A stretch of DNA of 15,612 nucleotides from an uncultured Lachnobacterium sp. (GTDB lineage: Bacteria > Bacillota > Clostridia > Lachnospirales > Lachnospiraceae): NCBI GenBank assembly GCA_900548765.1, contig URLU01000033.1, forward strand, positions 1 through 15,612, given 5' to 3'. The notes under the pieces are model-generated. The model was given only the letters and a program-made list of their open reading frames with translations. It was not told where the DNA came from and made no database searches. Below, piece by piece: positions 13,995 through 15,612 of this stretch. A program made the position numbers and the translations under genes. Position 1 is the stretch's first letter; each line of letters starts with the position of its first letter.

Positions 13995-14026
13995 TGGAGG
14001 AGATTAATTATATATTATTTTATATA

Positions 14027-15612
14027 CTATACTCTCTTACGTCTTCTATAAGCTACAAACAATACGCAGCCTCCAATGATTAAGATTGCAGCAGTCTGTG
14101 CGATTGGTGTCTTATCACCTGTTGCTACAGATGAACCCTTCTGGTCTGCTGGTGTTGGATTAGCAGTTGGTGTTGCTGGTGCAGCGTCTGCTGGTTTCAT
14201 GTCTGCATTGCTCATTACAATTACATAATCAGAAGCATGTACGAACTCGTACTCTACTGCTCCATCTGCATTTACTTTAACTGCCTTTACATACTCAAGG
14301 CTTCCTGTCTTTTCATTATAATAGTAAAGATTTGCATATTTACCATTGTACTGTGTGCCAACATAAAGTCTTAATGTAGCAGTAAATCCAAACTCTCCAT
14401 CATGTGCCAGAGATAATTCAATAAAAGCATTATCTCCTGCAAGTGCCTTAATCTTGTCAGATGGGATGTCACTCTTTCCAAGAGTTACACCAAGGTCTAT
14501 TGCCTTTGACAGCTTGTTCTTAATATCTTTGCCTTTGACAACCCATGTAGCATTTTCGCCAACCTTGAATACTACATTTACATCCTTGCCAGACATGCTG
14601 TTGAAGACATCCTCCGGAATAACTGTTGTTCCATTTACATTTACGATAACAGTTGTTCCATCTGATACAGCGTTAATAGTGTTAACTACTTCTGTGAAGT
14701 CTGAACCATCTACTGTGATGTTAAGGTTTATACCACTGTTTCCGTTGTTGTTATCATCCGGTATAATTGCAGTCTTAACTGCGTTAAGTACTACTGTACC
14801 GCCATCCTTTGCTGCTGGAATGCTTACTGTTACAGTCTTGTCTGCTGATACAGTATACTCTTTTCCATCATAAAGGTTCTTCATCTTGCTTCCTGCCTCT
14901 GCGCTTACTGGAATAGTAACCTCAGTGGCTTTTTCTTTGATATTCATTCCTACATATAATGTAGTATCACCATAGCTTCTTACGATTACATCATAGCCAC
15001 CTTCATCTGATGAAAGAATTGATGTTCTGCTTCCTCTTGCAAATACATCTGTATATGCGTTACGGATTGAAAGCATGGTCTTGTAATGCTGATATGTCAC
15101 ATTGTCCTCTGTTGCCAGTGAGAAATCCATGTCATATCTATTAGTCTGATATGGATAATTATTTAATCCACTCAAGCCAACTTCCTCACCATAGTAGATA
15201 ACCGGAATACCCTTTGCAGTAAGCTGTAAGGTAGCTGCAACTAACGCTGCTGCTGTTGCCTCATCCTCGGTATAGCCTTTTCCGTTCATTAAAGCAGCCT
15301 TAAATCCATCTTCATCATGACTGCTTAAGAACTGACCTGTCATGTATGTGTTATTAAGTGCTGAATTTCTTGCAGAAAGGAATTTCTCTACAGAAGAAAT
15401 ATTGCCACTTACAAAGCTTGTTGCCTGGTCATTAAAATCGAAATCAAGGTCTGCATCCATCTGACCAGTACCTAAGGTACTACCATTTGATGCATATCCT
15501 GCGCCATAATATTCTCCAATCATCTTGAAGGATGGATTTACTTCTGTTGTAGAATTCTTAAGTGCTGCCCATGTTGTGCTGTCAACATGCTTTACAGTAT
15601 CTACACGGAAAT
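14027..15612 (-). CDS. Secreted GH13 alpha-amylase with C-terminal wall/membrane anchor (5' part beyond window)
   Basis: Hydrolyses alpha-1,4 bonds of starch-like glucans outside the cell. The gene runs off the right edge; 527 C-terminal residues are visible, numbered from the edge. GH13 marks: region II FRVDTVKHVD (1-10) with the nucleophile D4, region III MIGEYYG with acid/base E33, region IV FLSSHD with D99, then GIPVIYYGEEVGL and a beta-rich domain C (to about 280). After an Asn/Gly-rich spacer comes a beta-rich module of about 170 residues that I do not recognise, then a Pro/Thr/Ala-rich stretch, SSVATGDKTP (493-502), a hydrophobic helix and the tail YRRRKRV. This is a sortase-type layout, but the motif is SVATG instead of LPxTG. 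Catalytic residues are all present, so it should be active. Likely a surface starch enzyme of a gut Lachnospiraceae. Confidence 0.93.
   Translation of the reverse strand, partial: FRVDTVKHVDSTTWAALKNSTTEVNPSFKMIGEYYGAGYASNGSTLGTGQMDADLDFDFNDQATSFVSGNISSVEKFLSARNSALNNTYMTGQFLSSHDEDGFKAALMNGKGYTEDEATAAALVAATLQLTAKGIPVIYYGEEVGLSGLNNYPYQTNRYDMDFSLATEDNVTYQHYKTMLSIRNAYTDVFARGSRTSILSSDEGGYDVIVRSYGDTTLYVGMNIKEKATEVTIPVSAEAGSKMKNLYDGKEYTVSADKTVTVSIPAAKDGGTVVLNAVKTAIIPDDNNNGNSGINLNITVDGSDFTEVVNTINAVSDGTTVIVNVNGTTVIPEDVFNSMSGKDVNVVFKVGENATWVVKGKDIKNKLSKAIDLGVTLGKSDIPSDKIKALAGDNAFIELSLAHDGEFGFTATLRLYVGTQYNGKYANLYYYNEKTGSLEYVKAVKVNADGAVEYEFVHASDYVIVMSNADMKPADAAPATPTANPTPADQKGSSVATGDKTPIAQTAAILIIGGCVLFVAYRRRKRV

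Noticed and set aside
1..15612. CRISPR array, insertion sequence, prophage or defence genes
   Set aside because: No direct repeat series, transposase motif, integrase or phage protein was seen; all genes are housekeeping, transport or sensing types on one strand.

Overview
The window looks like chromosomal DNA of a motile, starch-using Lachnospiraceae bacterium in the Agathobacter/Roseburia/Lachnospira neighbourhood. This rests on protein style: a wall-anchored GH13 amylase, lineage-typical ThiE and receptor sequences, strong GGAGG ribosome sites and AT-rich intergenic DNA. It is inference, since no marker gene is present. All fourteen genes I can support lie on the minus strand, so transcription runs from high to low coordinates. 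There is no gene-free stretch longer than 300 bases, and I see no tRNA, rRNA, CRISPR array or insertion sequence.

In transcription order: (1) 15612-14027 is the 3' part of a secreted GH13 alpha-amylase with a C-terminal wall/membrane anchor, ending at a large hairpin terminator. (2) 13896-8303 is a peptide/nickel-type ABC importer. A lipoprotein binding protein comes first, behind a promoter overlapped by a perfect palindrome. An internal terminator-like hairpin follows, then two ATPases and two permeases in the order A-D-F-B-C. (3) 8302-6665 is thiE-thiD, for thiamine phosphate formation. It has its own promoter and a structured leader that is not a TPP riboswitch but carries c-di-GMP-I (GEMM)-like sequence blocks. 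(4) 6533-5094 is a methyl-accepting chemotaxis protein with a six-helix membrane N terminus, ending at a hairpin. (5) 4981-4349 is a lone trpF. (6) 4357 to the left edge is a signalling operon: a small Sm/SH3-like protein, a soluble PAS histidine kinase, a response regulator with a degenerate HD-GYP domain, CheR and the first 223 residues of CheB.

Functionally the window combines nutrient capture (amylase, ABC importer), a small vitamin and amino-acid biosynthesis set (thiE, thiD, trpF) and sensing (receptor, kinase, CheR/CheB methylation enzymes). The points most worth a second look are the thiE leader RNA, the HD-GYP regulator that lacks several metal-site residues, and the palindromic operator before the binding-protein gene.
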